The notes under the pieces: model-generated
Told to the model about the DNA's origin: nothing
What the model saw: the letters and a program-made list of their open reading frames with translations, nothing else
Databases searched by the model: none
In this document: positions 39,107 to 51,829 of the stretch, one piece after another
Layout of the letters: every line of letters begins with the position of its first letter
Numbering within the stretch: position 1 is the first letter of the stretch
NCBI GenBank assembly: GCA_008694505.1
Contig: VZDJ01000219.1
Location: forward strand, 13,701,261 to 13,765,260
Length of the DNA stretch: 64,000 nucleotides
From: Cyanoderma ruficeps
Taxonomy: Eukaryota > Chordata > Aves > Passeriformes > Timaliidae
Direction of reading: 5' to 3'
Program-made: the position numbers and the translations under genes

Positions 39107-40654
39107 GCTTCCCGGGACATCCAGGGGTTTGGAGCAGGATTTGCTGTTTTTCCAAGGAATCTGCAGCGTGGACAAAGCTCATCCTCACAGCCAAGGCAGC
39201 TTCATTGCTTTGTTTAAACACCTTTCTCAAGCACCTCTAATCCTCCGCTCCAGAAGAGCCCGAGCTGTCCCAGAGCTTCCAGCCACAATCCAGGAGGGAT
39301 TTGATTACAGGGAAGGGCAAAAAACCAAACCAAAACAAAAAAAAAAACAAACCCAAAAGAAAAAAAAGCCCCTTTTTGTAAGAAACGACTTTCATTTCAA
39401 AGTAACAGGATCTGAGCAGCACAGGGAAAAAGCCAAAAAAAAAAAAGAAAAATTCCTCTTTTTTTTTGTTTTTTTGTTTTTAAATGTAAACATTCTCTGC
39501 ATAAGGTGCAGGGTCTCTGTTGTCTGTACAGGAACGTGGAAAAGTTTGGAACAGAGAGCTCCAGAGCCAGGAATGCAGCTGCCCCTTCCATTTCCATTTC
39601 TGAAGCATCACAGACATGGAGAAACGTTCAGCATTCACTTTGTCAACACCTACACAGCAAAAATGCTTCCAGAACTCCATGGCTAAAAGCATCCCACCAT
39701 CGTAACAAAGAGTATTTTTGCATTTTTAATACTTTCAGGAATTAAAAAAAAAAATAAAAAAAAGAAAGATTTTACATTATTTACTAGCAATGGATATATA
39801 TGCAGAAGCACATCACACTACAGCAATATTTTATCAAGTCGTCATTGACCTTCACCAAACATTATGCACAGTTGCTCCAAAGATTCCCTCTTTCCTCTCC
39901 TCCCCAAAATCTCTGTGGAAGGCAAAGAGAAGCTGGGCTTGGTTCGGTTGCTCCTGGGCTGAGGTTGTTTTTGTTTTGGTTTTTTTTTGGTGTTGTTACA
40001 CCCCAAATTTAAGAACAAATTTAATTGACACCACCAACTCTCACCAATTAGTTTTCCAAGAGATTCCCCAGCTCCAGGGAAGCAAAGGCTTTCAGGGAAC
40101 GGATCCCAGGCTGTGGTTTGTGTAGAGGGCCCCACAACCCGCCACGCGCCGAGGCAGGCAGGGACATTTGGGGGGCCCTGAAGGAGCAGCTGCCACTGGG
40201 CTGGGGAAGAAGACCCTGAGCATCCTTCTGCAGTGCCCCAAATGGACCTGCAGCACACTTGGGGGGTTTTTTTGGGGCTCCCTGGCAGGCTCAGGGGTTT
40301 GTGCCTCTCTGCCCTTGAGGCAGTTCGGGAGTGTGATTTCTGTCAGGCCCTCACTGCTGCCTCGGGCAGAAGTGACAGGAGAGAGTAGAAAAATCCGAGC
40401 TGTGTCAAAGAGCTGTCGCTGACAGGGTAAAAAAAAGCTTCTCCTGGCATCAGGGCCCAGGCAGAGCTGAGCAGGAATGGCACCGAGGGCTGAGGGGGGG
40501 GCTGAAAAACCCCAAATTCATCCCTCCCTCCCCACTTGTGCCGTGTGTGTTGGAACTCCCTGACATCATTCCCACCCCAGGCCCTGAGCGTGGGGACAGC
40601 GCCCCGAGGGCCACAACCCAGCCAGGACATGCTGCCAGCACCTTCCTGCTACCA

Positions 40655-41036
40655 CCCAGGGCTCCTCCATCCTCCCCTGGGCTTCTCCATTCTCCCCTGG
40701 GCTCCTCCATCCTCCCCTGGGCTTCTCCATCCTCCCCTGGGCTTCCCCATCTTCTCCTGGGGTTATCCACCCTCCCCTGGGGTTCTCCAGCCTCTCCAGG
40801 GCTTCTCCATCCTCCCCAGGGGTTCCCCATCCTCCCCTGGGCTTCTCCATCCTCTCTTGGGCTTCTCCATCCTCTCTTGGGGTTCTCAATTTCCTGGAGG
40901 ACTTCTGCATCCTCCCTGGGGGTTCCCCATCCTCTCCTGGGGTTCTCCATTCTCTCTTGGGGCTCTCCATCCTCCCCTGGTCTTCTCCATCCTCCCCAGG
41001 GGTTCTCCACCCTCCCCTGGGGTTCTCCACCCTGTC
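40655..41036. repeat. 20-bp minisatellite, about 19 copies
   Basis: Units CTCCATCCTCCCCTGGGCTT with GGGGTT variants. The UBTD2 sense strand is purine-rich (GGGGAGGATGGAGAAGCC). Long open frames over it are artefacts. Confidence 0.93.
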
Positions 41037-42933
41037 CTGAGCACCCAGCAGGCCCCAAGGGACAGCCTCTGACTGATGCCACCTCCAGCCACTCCCTGCA
41101 CTCAGGTTTCACCCCCTCTGCCCCCCAAACTCATCCCGCGCTCCCCTGCACCGGGATCTGCACCAAGCCCCAGCTTTGGGGCAAACTCAACCCTTTGAGA
41201 CACAAATGTTCTCTGTCATGTCACTATTTCCAGTTCTACGCGTGGCCCCGTCAGCCACGTGCCTTTCCAGCTTGTTACTGATATTTTTAACAGATATTTT
41301 GAAATCTGAAAGTTCTCCCCTGATAGAAATCCTGTAAAATCGTGTTTCTGCAAGAGCGTGTGCTCAGTACTGCTGTCACCTCACACAGAGAGGGTCCAAG
41401 TCTTCACTGTCACCTCTAAAAGCGTTTTACCATTGAATCCTTTCAGGGTTTGATATGTGATTAAGGAGGGGGAGGCTGTTCAAGAGAATTTTCAGGAACA
41501 AAGTCTCTGTTCTACTCAGAACCCACTCACCACATGGCCTTCAGAGCATCACCTTCCCTCCCTGCCACAAAAGCAATTAACAGAAAACATGATCATCTGC
41601 AGCAGTGTCACAACACTGAGCCTTTTGCAGCTCCGAGGGGGGAGAGGGGAAGAAGGAGCAATCCCAGCCCCCACATCTCAAAACCAGCACCTGGTGATCA
41701 ATTGCCTGAACGAAAACAGAAANCTTATAATAATAATAATAAAAAAGGATCCTACACAAAAAAAAAATAAATTGTTTTAGTGTTCACAGCTCCAGGTTTG
41801 CTCCTCCTTAATCCATCAGGATTTCCCCTTTTTCCAGGAGGGAAATGACACCATAAAGAGCATTTATCCAGACATTTAAATGATGCCTTATAAGACAAGT
41901 AGTGTCTTCCTGGCAGGAACCCATCCTTTGCCCAGGGAAAACCCAAGAGAGATTTTGGACTTGTTTACGTAGCAAGTATTTCCCCCTCCCCTGGAATGCA
42001 AAGGATTTGGCTGCAAAAAAACCTCAAGTACAGTAAAATTTGCTTTAAAGAAAAAAAACCCACAAACCTCCACGATAGAAAACTTGTTCTAGGTTAGTAT
42101 TGATCAGCTCACTTTCACCTTTAAAAATAAAGGGAAAAAAAAAAAAGAGAAGAAAAAAGAAAAGCAAAGCAAGTCACTTTGGTGATTATGAGAACAGGGA
42201 ACTCATTTTCCTTTCTGCAGCTCTGCCTCTGCACCTCAGGCATCCTGCACCGAGCGGAGCTGTTAAAGACCCCCAGGCCTGATACAAAATGAGGCCCAAA
42301 AAAAGCTGGAGCTGGGCGGGGCGGGGTGGGAAATGCCAACAAAAGGTGGCTCTGTTTCCCAACCATCAGTGAAATTCTCCTTCCACCTGCTGGGATGTCC
42401 CTGATCACCCTGACCCTGGTGCAAGAACTCCCTCAGGGTTTCTGAGCGCCAGAAATTTGATTTCTGTGGAATTACTGAAGGAGCAGAAGTTTAAAACTGT
42501 CAAGGGAATCCCTCAGGTTTCACTTAATTCACAGAGGGAAGACAGAAACCAGGAAAATAATAAAAAAAATCTGTTCTTCCCACATTAAGAGCACAGTTGG
42601 CTTTGGAAGAAGTGATTTCAGTGATGGCTGAGACCCCAAGCAAACGGAAATGATGGTGGAAAGAGCAGGGCCTCGACCTCCAGCAAAGGCAGGGGGTGCA
42701 GAGCAGCTGCAGCCGGGGGAACAAACTGCATCCCCCAGCCCCAAAAGGATCTCTGAGACTACAAAAGGATTTGTCATCTGCTGGAAGGGCCCCTGGTACA
42801 TTCTGAGGGGAAAGCAGCGCCTGGGGGAACCCAGGGCTGGTGGGGACACCTCCAGCTGCCCTGGACAGTCACCACAGCTCCAGGGCTGGTGCCTTCCCCA
42901 AAAAGTGACACCCCAAAAACTGCATCCTCACCA

Positions 42934-43435
42934 TCTCCATGCTCTGTGCCCTGCAGGGAAGCATGGGGAGCTGCAATCCCATTCTCCATGCTTTGGACCC
43001 TCCAGGGGAGCTGCAATCCATGCTCTGAGCCCTGCAGGGAAGCATGGGGAGCTGCAATCCATTGCAGGAAAGCTGCAATCCATGCTCTGAGCCCTGCAGG
43101 GAAGCACAGGGAGCTGCAATCCCTGCTCTGAGCCCTGCAAGGAAGCTGCAATCCATGCTTTGCACTCTCCAGGGAAGCATGGGGAGCTGCAATGCATGCT
43201 CTGAGCCCTGCAGGGAAGCATGGGAAGCTGCAGTCCATGCTCTGAGCCCTGCAGGGAAGCATGGGGAGCTGCAGTCCATGCTCTGAGCCCTGCAGGGAAG
43301 CATGGGAAGCTGCAATCCATGCTCTGAGCACTCCAGTGAAGCATGGGAAGCTGCAGTCCATGCTCTGAGCCCTGCAGGGGAGCTGCAATCCATGCTCTGA
43401 GCCCTGCAGGGAAGCACGGGGAGCTGCAGTCCACG
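42934..43435. repeat. about 41-bp hairpin-unit minisatellite, about 12 copies
   Basis: Units contain GCTGCAATCCATGCTCTGAG then CCCTGCAGGGAAGCATGGGG, some deleted. Within a unit CCATGCT pairs with AGCATGG around a CCCTGCAGGG palindrome. Lies in the presumed UBTD2 3' UTR. Confidence 0.92.
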
Positions 43436-44297
43436 GCACTGGAGGAAACACAGGCTCACCTGGCCCAGGGACGCTGTGGGGCACAGGGGCTGCCCCTCTC
43501 AGCCCTGGCTGAGCTGAGCACAGCCTCCCTGTGCTCCGGGGGGCAGCAATTCAGCAGGCACAGACTGGGGGGCCCGGGGGGGGCAGTGAGGCTGAGCGAG
43601 GGCCGGGGCGGGTGAAGCAATGTCAGTACAGTACGGAGCAGCCAGGGCTGAGTTATTGCCGGCAGGGGCGGCCCTGCCACCTTGGAATGTACAATTGCCT
43701 GGCCTGAGCATCACCAGGAGCTGCCAGAGAGCAAAGGCCAGCCCAGCTGCAGTGCCCAGGGCTGGCTGGGCCTCACCAGAGCCCGGGCACACCCGGAGGG
43801 ATCCCCGTGACCGGCTCCTTCCTGCAGGAACTGTGTGTGCTGCCGAGACGGAACTGGATACACCGATTCAGTTCGAAGTTGGTTTTTTAAATAAAAGTGC
43901 TCTCTGTTGCTCCGGCCTCACGGATCAGGAGACCCCTGGTAGTTTCAGGATCATGACATGTCTGTATTAAGTGAACAATCTCTTTCCTCCCTCTCTTCCC
44001 TTCCCTTCCTTTGCCCTTGCCCCGTTCCTCTCGCTGTCGTGTTCGATACGAGATCAGCCAAACCCCAGAGGCCAGGTTTACGTTTTTCACGTTTTTTGCA
44101 GATCTCCATCACAGATGGAATTTTTTTTTTTTTGCTGGTCATTCCTCACAGCCCATCCACGAGCAGGACAACACCCCCACCCACCCCCTCCAAAAAAAAC
44201 CAAACAAAACAACCAGAAGAAGAAGAGAGGTCAGTGAAAACAAACCCCACAAAAACAGCGACGGCGGCAGAGAGAAGAACCGAGCGGAAAACAAAAC

Positions 44298-44695
44298 TCA
44301 GTTTTCCACCGGGGTGGGATTGGCTAAGGGCTGGCTCACGATGACTTGCACCACGTAGTCCTTTGGGATTTTCAGCTCCTCCAGTTTCATTTTGTCTGCC
44401 AGGGGCCTCCCAGAGAAGAACCAGCGCTGGCTGCCCGGCTCCACTCCCTCCACGGCGTGCAGCCGCCGCTTCATGTGGTACACGGTGTCCATGCTGCGCA
44501 CCAGCAGCTTCAGGTCTTTGCCCGTGGACAGGCGCAGGCGCAGCTGGCACTCGTGCCCCGAGTTGGGAGGGGGCTCAGGGATGTCCAGAGTCTCCAGGTC
44601 ACCCTTCTCCTCGATCATGTTGATGGGTGGGGCCAGGCAGTAGACCGGGAGCTGGTAGCGGTTGCCCAGCTCGTCGTAGCACTCGGTGAGAGCAC
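44298..44695 (-). CDS. UBTD2: UBTD2 last coding exon (ubiquitin-like domain)
   Basis: UBTD2 (DC-UbP) is a small cytosolic protein with a ubiquitin-like domain, linked to ubiquitination enzymes. This exon completes a Gly codon and encodes the C-terminal 131 residues: [40 protein letters not shown], then the ubiquitin-like fold ([56 protein letters not shown]), ending NPTPVEN and TGA at 44298-44300. The tail has no diglycine, as known for the family, so it is not a processed modifier. The acceptor is CCCCTCAAG before GTGCTC. Length fits the 234-residue mammalian protein if exon 1 encodes the usual 23 residues. UBTD1 is the paralogue; the sequence matches UBTD2 better. Confidence 0.97.
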
Positions 44696-44735
44696 CTTGA
44701 GGGGAGAAAAAGGGGATAATCAGTGGGAATTCCTA

Positions 44736-45495
44736 TTTCACACCGGGGTGGTCTCTTTGGGAAGTTTGTACCCTGCTGTTCAGCCACCCCAGAGGTGAGG
44801 TTGGAATTCAGGGTTTAAAGCATAGCACAGAGCTGTCGCTCCGTTTTCACCTTCTGTTTCCACACTCCGGAACGTTTGGAAGTTAATTGCTTGGCCAACC
44901 CCAAAAAAACCCCTTTGTTTTGTAAAGATTATGAGGATGTTTCACTGGATTTAGAAGGGAAAAATGCTAAAAAGGACTGGTTAAAATACTGCTAAAAAGG
45001 ACTGGTTCAAATACTGCTTCCACCCCTAAGCAGTTCCAAGTTTGGACTTACTCATCCTCCTGCAGGACCAACAATTTAATTTCACACCGGAGTGGTCGCT
45101 CTGGGAAGTTTGTACCCTGCTGTTCAGCCACCCCAGAGGTGAGGTTGGAATTCAGGGTTTAAAGCATAGCACAGAGCTGTCGCTCCGTTTTCACCTTCTG
45201 TTTCGACACTCCGGAACGTTTGGAAGTTAACTGCTTTGCCAACCACAAAAAACCCCTTTATTTTGTGAAGATTATGAGGATATTTCACTGGATTTTAGCA
45301 TTGGAAAAGGCTAAAAAGGATTGGTTCAAATGCTGCTTCCACCCCTAAGCAGTTCCAAGTTTGGACTCACTTCTCCTCCTGCAGGACCAACAATTTAACA
45401 GATCTCAAAGACAGGAAGGACAACTTTTTTGCAGGAGTTATTGAGCCAAGCAAATAGGGCCACACTCACCTGAAAACACGAGAAGTTTTAAAGGA
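44736..45495. repeat. 344-bp tandem duplication next to UBTD2 exon 3
   Basis: TTTCACACCGG, GGGAAGTTTGTACCCTGCTG, GCACAGAGCTGTCGCTCCGT and CCTGCAGGACCAACAATTTA occur in order twice, starting about 44,736 and 45,080. The second copy extends to CACCTGAAAACACGAGAAGT. Confidence 0.92.
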
Positions 45496-46044
45496 CCAGA
45501 CAAAAATCATCACTGCCCCACCTTGTCTGCACACAGAAACTCGGGGCTGAGATAAAAGCACCCCCAACAAACCAAGCCCCCCCTCCCTGCAGATAAACCC
45601 CCAGAGCAGGGAGGAGGGATGAGGAGGTGCTCCCATTGTGTCGTTCCAGGGAAAAATCTTCCAGCAGCAGCACGGCCAAGGTTCAGGTCCAGCAAATGCC
45701 ACTTTGGACCAATTGCTGCTGTGAAAGTGCCGTGAAAGGAGGGGTTTGTAACTTCTCAAACACCCTCCCCAGCTTGCTGGGATGGTTTTCAGAGTGTTTC
45801 AGTGAGCGCTGCCAGGACAAACAAACACGGCGACCCAGGGCTGGGCTCCATCAGCACCGCAGCCACTGCACCCAGGATCCGGGATCTCCCCCCGACTCCC
45901 ACATTCCAAACCCTGCAGTGTCACCAGGGATTTTTATTTCCCTGAACTCCCTTGGGATAATCTGGGTGCTCAAGGATTCCCCCACGTGCTGAAGCATCAA
46001 ATACAGGGCGAGCTTTTCACAGCGTAACTTCATCAAATAGGTTG

Positions 46045-46207
46045 TTTTCTTTCTAAAATAGATTTTTACTTTCTAAAATAGATTTTTTTCTTTCTAAAAT
46101 AGATTTTTTTTCTTTCTAAAATAGATTTTTACTTTCTAAAATAGATTTTTACTTGATAAAATAATTTTTTACTTGATAAAATAAATTTTTACTTGATAAA
46201 ATAGATT
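46045..46207. repeat. 20-bp AT-rich minisatellite, about eight copies
   Basis: TTTCTAAAATAGATTTTTAC units, changing to TTGATAAAATA at the right end. Confidence 0.9.
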
Positions 46208-47639
46208 CCAAGTGCTACCCTAGAAAAGCAGCAGCACCTTTTCCGTGCTGTTTTAAGGATTCAAGGCAGAGAAGGCAGAAAGCAGAGCCTGGCAAAGTGA
46301 GGCAGCTGCATCCCAAATCCCAGCAGGAATCCCTTCTCACTGTGCTTAATCCCCCTCTCCTCCCCTGGTCTGAATTTACCTGTAGAAGCAATTTCCACAT
46401 TTCTGCCCCTAGAGGGGCACAGTCACTTGCCAAATCACCCATCCTCGTGGAGCTGGGAATGTCTGAAGAGGAGCCAAGTCCTTCAGCTACAGAACATTAA
46501 AAACCTCTTTGACTCTGTTCTGCACACAACAGCCAAGGGCTCCTTGTTAGAAACTGAGGGCTTTTATTTGGAGTTGGTTTTTTTCCTTCATGCTGACACT
46601 GAGTTGTCTTAAACTTTGCTGTTTGATCAGCAGAATGACCACGAAATAAAATGATAACTCAGGGATATGTGGTGTCACCCAGCCCAGTGTAACAGCAGCA
46701 TCTTCTGCTGGAAATCTTCAGGAGAGAAATCCTCTTTTTTTTTTAAAAGGCTGATTGGTGTTAGTGAAAACACGCAGAAGAAATCAATCAAAAGATCAAT
46801 GTTTTAGGCCTTCTCTTAGTGCAGGTAGCACCAAGGCATCTGCGCCCTGAGATTTATGAGAGAACAAAACAAAAAAGGAAATAAAATTAAATGATGACAT
46901 CAACTCATTACGGTGTTTTAACCATTAATGGATTTCAGAGCAAACCAACTTTTATCAAAGCTGTGTTGGACCCAAACCTTTTTATGGCTCTCTGTCATTT
47001 ACAGACCCAGGCCTGAAGTTCCCACACTTCAGTTTTGTTCTCCAACGTTCACTTCACTCCTCATCTCTCTGCTAAACGTCCCAGGACTAAATTCCAGACA
47101 TGGAAACAAGTTTGCTGCTAAAAAAAAAAAGCCAAAACCCAAACTTCTACAAGCTAAAATTTCTTCAGAAGCCATTTCTCTTCAAAAGAATGCATCAGCT
47201 TTAGAAGAGCACCTCCAAGAGTTGATTTTAAACAACATTTTAAACAATGGGGGGGAGCTTGCTGAGGAATTTCTTCATCATTTATCTGGTTGCCCAGCTG
47301 AACTAACAGGGAGGTCAAAGCTGATGCTATAAACACTGGATTCCTTCATCATCATCAGATAAGCAATATTAAAACAAATCCTCTCGGACAGCAGCTAACT
47401 TGGAGGTCTGCAGCTAAAAAAAAATAAAAATAAATTATATAAATAGGAAAAGACACAGCAGCAGAAAGCTCCGGCCAATAAAAGGCCACAGTCCCATCCC
47501 AGAGTGAGAAATGGTTTGTAACAAACTGTTAATGTGAGCAAACAGGTTACTGCAAACCTCCCCAGTCATCCCAGGCCTCATTCATCCTGCTCAAAATGTC
47601 CCCAAACATCCTGAGAACACCTCCAAACATTGCTGCTGT

Positions 47640-47905
47640 AACGAAATATCCCAGGAAATCAAAGATCCCAACCAGAAAACCCTTCCTAACTTTGCTGTTC
47701 TGACTGAAAATCCCAGGAAATCAAACATCCCAACTTGAAAACCCTTCCAAACATTACTGTTCTCACTGAAAATCCCAGGAAATCAAACATCCCAACCAGA
47801 AAACCCTTCCTAACTTTGCTGTTCTCACTGAAAATCCCAGGAAATCAAAGATCCCGACCAGAAAACACTTCCTAACTTTGCTGTTCTGACTGAAAATCCC
47901 ATTCC
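47640..47905. repeat. 60-bp tandem repeat, four to five copies
   Basis: Units AAAATCCCAGGAAATCAAAC then ATCCCAACCAGAAAACCCTT and CCTAACTTTGCTGTTCTGAC. Confidence 0.92.
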
Positions 47906-48490
47906 TGATCCTGCCTGCAGGATACAGCAGCTTGGACCACATTTAGCTGGAAGGGCCAGCTAAAGGAATATCAAGTTTTTATGAGAAAGTGGAAAACAAG
48001 AGAGAAATAATCATTTTTTTTTAGGTTTTTCTGTTCCTCAGGCAAGCAGGAAGGATGCAGCCTCCCTAAAGCAGAGGAGGAAAAGGCAGCACAGAGGTGC
48101 TCAGAGCTGCAGGAACAACCATCCCACATCCCAACTGAGCCTGATTCCCCTTCCCTCCCCAAACCAGAGCAGGCCCAGGTGCCAAAGCCTCAAGGATTGG
48201 AGTTTCCACTGCTGGATCATCCAAAGAAACCCCCTGGAAGGGGCAGATTCCAGGGGAGGAAAGCAGCAGGAAAGGAAAGGTGGCAGACGAGAAGATACAA
48301 TGCAAAAAAAACCCTCCCAAGAGCAGATGGGATTATTTTAATATTTCAGAACTAACAGCAGCTTGGAGAGTGAGGAATTCTGGAAGGAGCCACAAGGCAG
48401 AGCTGCTTGTTGGTGGTTATCCAGGTAGGAGACAGCTTGAGAATTTCAGAGGGAAAAACAATCAGATGTGATCATCAAGCATAAGGAACA

Positions 48491-48765
48491 GGAACATTCT
48501 GAAGTTAATTGCTTTGCCAGCCACAAAAAAACCCCACCCCACTTTGTTTTGTGAAGATTATGAGGATATTTCACTGGATTTTGGAAGGGAAAATGCTAAA
48601 AAGGATTGGTTAAAGTACTGCTTCCACCCCTAAGCAGTTCAGAGTTTGTTTATCCTCCTGCAGGACCAACAATTTAAGAGATCTCAGTGACAGGAAGGAC
48701 AACTTTTGCAGGAGTCATTCAGTCAAGCAAATCACACTCACCTGAAAACACGAGAAGTTTTAATG
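48491..48765. repeat. third, partial copy of the 344-bp unit
   Basis: GAAGTTAATTGCTTTGCCAG through CCTGCAGGACCAACAATTTA to CACCTGAAAACACGAGAAGT, matching the right part of the second copy 3.3 kb away, same orientation. Confidence 0.92.
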
Positions 48766-50244
48766 CATTTGAAAAGGCATTTTGGCATTTCCTTCAGCTG
48801 CACACCATTCCCTTGAGGAAAAGCAGGGAAATTCTTGTTTTGTGTTCGTAAAGTGCCTTCAACTTTTAGAGCAATTTGGAGGAGCATTGCTCAGAAACAC
48901 CCCAAATTTAAGAACTGAGCAGATTTCCATGTTTTTGTTGTTTTTTTTATTTCCCAGACAGATTTGCTGCAGGAAGAGAAATTAAGACAACACAACCCAA
49001 AATGCAGCACTGCAGTGAGACTCAGCTCATTTGAGGAGACTGCCTGTGTGTAACACATTTGTCCAAGGAACAGCTGGTTCGGTTGGGGTTTTTTTCTGAC
49101 TGAAAATCTCCACTCCAAAGCCAAGCTGAGCCTGGATTGCTGAATAAATTGGGGATAGCAGAGCTCCCACCTGTGGAGTATTGATCTGGACCCGATATAA
49201 ATCACCAATGCCTGAAATTCAGTAGGAAAACAAGGGGTCTCTGGGTCTTACAGCAGAGCAGTTCCTGGGGAGCAAAGATGAGGCAGAAAAGCTGAATTAT
49301 CTCTTCATCTTTATCAGCTGCTGGTTCCAGGTCTGAGCTGGGAAACACGAGGTTTTATAAGGAGAAAACTCCCTGTGCTGACATCAGGAGCACGTGGGAG
49401 AGGAGCAGGGCTGGGACAAGAGCAAACACGCAGGGCTCTGTTCCACTCCCCTCCACGCAGCCCAGACTGGCAGGAATTCACACCAAAAAAGCTTTTCCTG
49501 ACTCAATCCTGACAGAAACTGCTCAATTCATCCCTGCAAGGGTCCAAGGCTGCTGTTACCAGCGTTGCTTTCCCGTTTTCCAGAGGGGAACGTGTGGGAA
49601 TATCTGTGCAGGTCAGTGCCTTGCACTGTGTGCAGACAAAAATAAAGGAATTAACGGTGTGGGGGAAACTCTTGATAATAAACCACCCACTTAAACCCCC
49701 TCCCGGGCTTCTTCCCCAAGAAATTTCCATGGGTTATGTGAATTGGAGCTGCCAGGAAGCTCCTGGACAAAGGTTTGGATCCTAAGGCAGGGCACAAGTG
49801 CTCTGCTCTCATCCCCAGCCTCCCTCTGTCGCTGCAGCTCCTTCCAGAACGGGGTTTGCAGATAAAGCAGCGTGAAGCATTTAATAATCCTCATTTCGAA
49901 TCCACGGGGAAAACAGCTCTTCCATTACGGGCACATTACTGGCCTGGCTCCATTCCACAACACCCAGAACAAGTCCCAGGGGCAGCAGGAGATCCCAGGG
50001 CTCCAGGAGCTCCGTGCTGGGCAGGAGCAGCTCACAGGGGCTCATTCCCACTTGTGGCAAGTGGCAGGAGACACACAGGGAGTGAAACTGAAATTGAAAT
50101 TGAAAAGAGGGGGAAATGAGGAGACTCTGACATCCTTCCCAACATCAAGGCTCCCACCCAGCTGCTTCTCCTGCAATCACACAAGGGAAGGGACCTCTGC
50201 AGGGCACCCAGGCAGAGCAGGTGACACATCCGGGTGGATTTGGG

Positions 50245-50612
50245 ATGTCTCCAGAAAGGGAATTCCACAACCTGCCCGGGCCCTGCCACTCTCCACAGAA
50301 GGAAGTTTTTCCTCACGCTATAATACCAAAACAAAACTTTTGAAAGAGCAAATCCCAGCTGGAGAATCCAACCGAAGATCCCTCAGGTGTGTCCAAGCCA
50401 CCCTGCCTCCAACTGAGAGAACTCAGCCTGACACAGGGCAGGTCAGGGCGAGTTCCAACTGAACAGATTGTCCAGACAAACTGTGGCTGCCCCATCCCTG
50501 GGATTGTCCAGGGCCAGGCTGGAAAAAGCCAGGATGGTGGAAGGTGTCCCTGCCCACGGCAGGGGGTGGGACTGGAGGAGCTTTAAGGTCCCTTCCAACC
50601 CAAATTTTGGGA
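50245..50612 (+). mobile_element. CR1 LINE fragments
   Basis: CR1-like blocks GGGAATTCCACAACCTGCCC and GGAAGTTTTTCCTCACGCTA are followed by a second CR1 tail (TTGTCCAGGGCCAGGCTGGA, TTTAAGGTCCCTTCCAACCC). The two may be one disrupted copy or two nested ones. Confidence 0.8.
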
Positions 50613-51829
50613 AAAGAATTTTGCCACGTACGTCACTGGGCTTGCTGATCCTCTCCCTTTATCACAGCAGAGCACCAGCATCACTTCATTCATTAGCACT
50701 AATTAACTAGGCTGAAGGTGAAAGGTAATTAACACAGCCTTCTGAAACAGAGGGATTTCTGCTAAATGAGCCACTCCTGCTCAGGTTTTAGCCTCAGCTC
50801 CGGGGCGTGCATCCCTGACTGTGCTCGGTGTGCTGGAGCCAGGAGAGCAGCGGGATCGGCACAGGGAACGGGGATGGGACACTTTGGAAAGGGCTGCTCA
50901 GGGCCCTGAAACAAACCCCTCCAAATTCCTCTTAAAAATCACACTGATCCCAACAGCAGCAGTGGCAATCCTGCCGGAGGAGCTGGAATCTGTCATCCCA
51001 CCCCGCTCACCTGATGGAAAAACGGGAGAGCAGGGAAGAAGGGACCAGAAACTCCAAATTTCACAGCAGTGTAACTTCCACCAACAACCAAATCCTTCCC
51101 TAAAACAGCTTCGCCAGAGCTCAGACTCCTCCAGCCTGTGCAGCTCACTGGCTTTCCATCCCGGGCTTTGAGAAACAAAGTAATTATGCATTAATGCTGG
51201 GTGGTTGTCGTGTTAACAACACCATATGTACTGCCACTTCCACATCCCTGAAAAACTTGGATCTAACGCTGCACGGAAGGAACAGCTTCCAAGAGATATT
51301 CCATCAGGGTTCAAAGATGACAAGTCATTTTACTAATGAAGCATTCATCTACTACTCTGCTTTGCATGTCATGAAAATAGATGCCTGTCTAGACAGGCTT
51401 CTTAGATAAAAATTTAAAAATAAAACGGTTGGTAAAAGAGCTTCTCTGTGTACCCTCCTCATTTACATCTGCTGCTCTGCATGATCCAGCTTCTTCACGG
51501 GGCTGGAGGGCTTTGGAGGAGAAAAGGGAAGCAGAATATCATCATCACCTGAGGCAGCATTGCCTCCCTCCAATCAGAGTGTTTGGAGTGCCCAGGTCAC
51601 TGCCAGGGTGAGGCTGACCCCGGATTTACAGGAGTTGTCACTGCCTTGGTCACCCGTGATTGTTTTGGGCTGCTGTTCCCAAAAATGTAGTGTGAACATC
51701 CCAAATCCCACAGCTGACACAGTTCAAATGGAAAACCAAATGGGAGGCTCATCCACGTGACAGAGATTTCCTTTTCCTTGCCAAGCACAGACACAGATGG
51801 GTTTTGTCCCTGGAAGTCTACAAAGTGTC

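Larger units (their letters stand above)
37987..44297 (-). other. UBTD2: presumed UBTD2 3' UTR
   Basis: Downstream of the UBTD2 stop on the minus strand there is no exon of any other gene until STK10. The stretch resembles a long avian 3' UTR: AT-rich blocks at 39.3-40.1 and 41.3-42.6 kb alternate with three minisatellites (42.9-43.4, 40.7-41.0, 38.1-38.3 kb). The extent rests only on a canonical AATAAA at the left edge. Shorter isoforms using ATTAAA (for example near 39,725) are possible. Confidence 0.4.

Noticed and set aside
42774..43484. Minus-strand frame with HASLQGSEHGLQL repeats, 236 codons.
   Set aside because: Translation of the 41-bp array; lies in the UBTD2 3' UTR on the transcribed strand but has no conserved domain.
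43620..43960. Possible plus-strand LTR piece with AATAAAAGTGCTCTCTG and a U5-like stretch.
   Set aside because: No clear TG...CA termini or second copy in the window, and the position also fits UBTD2 3' UTR sequence.
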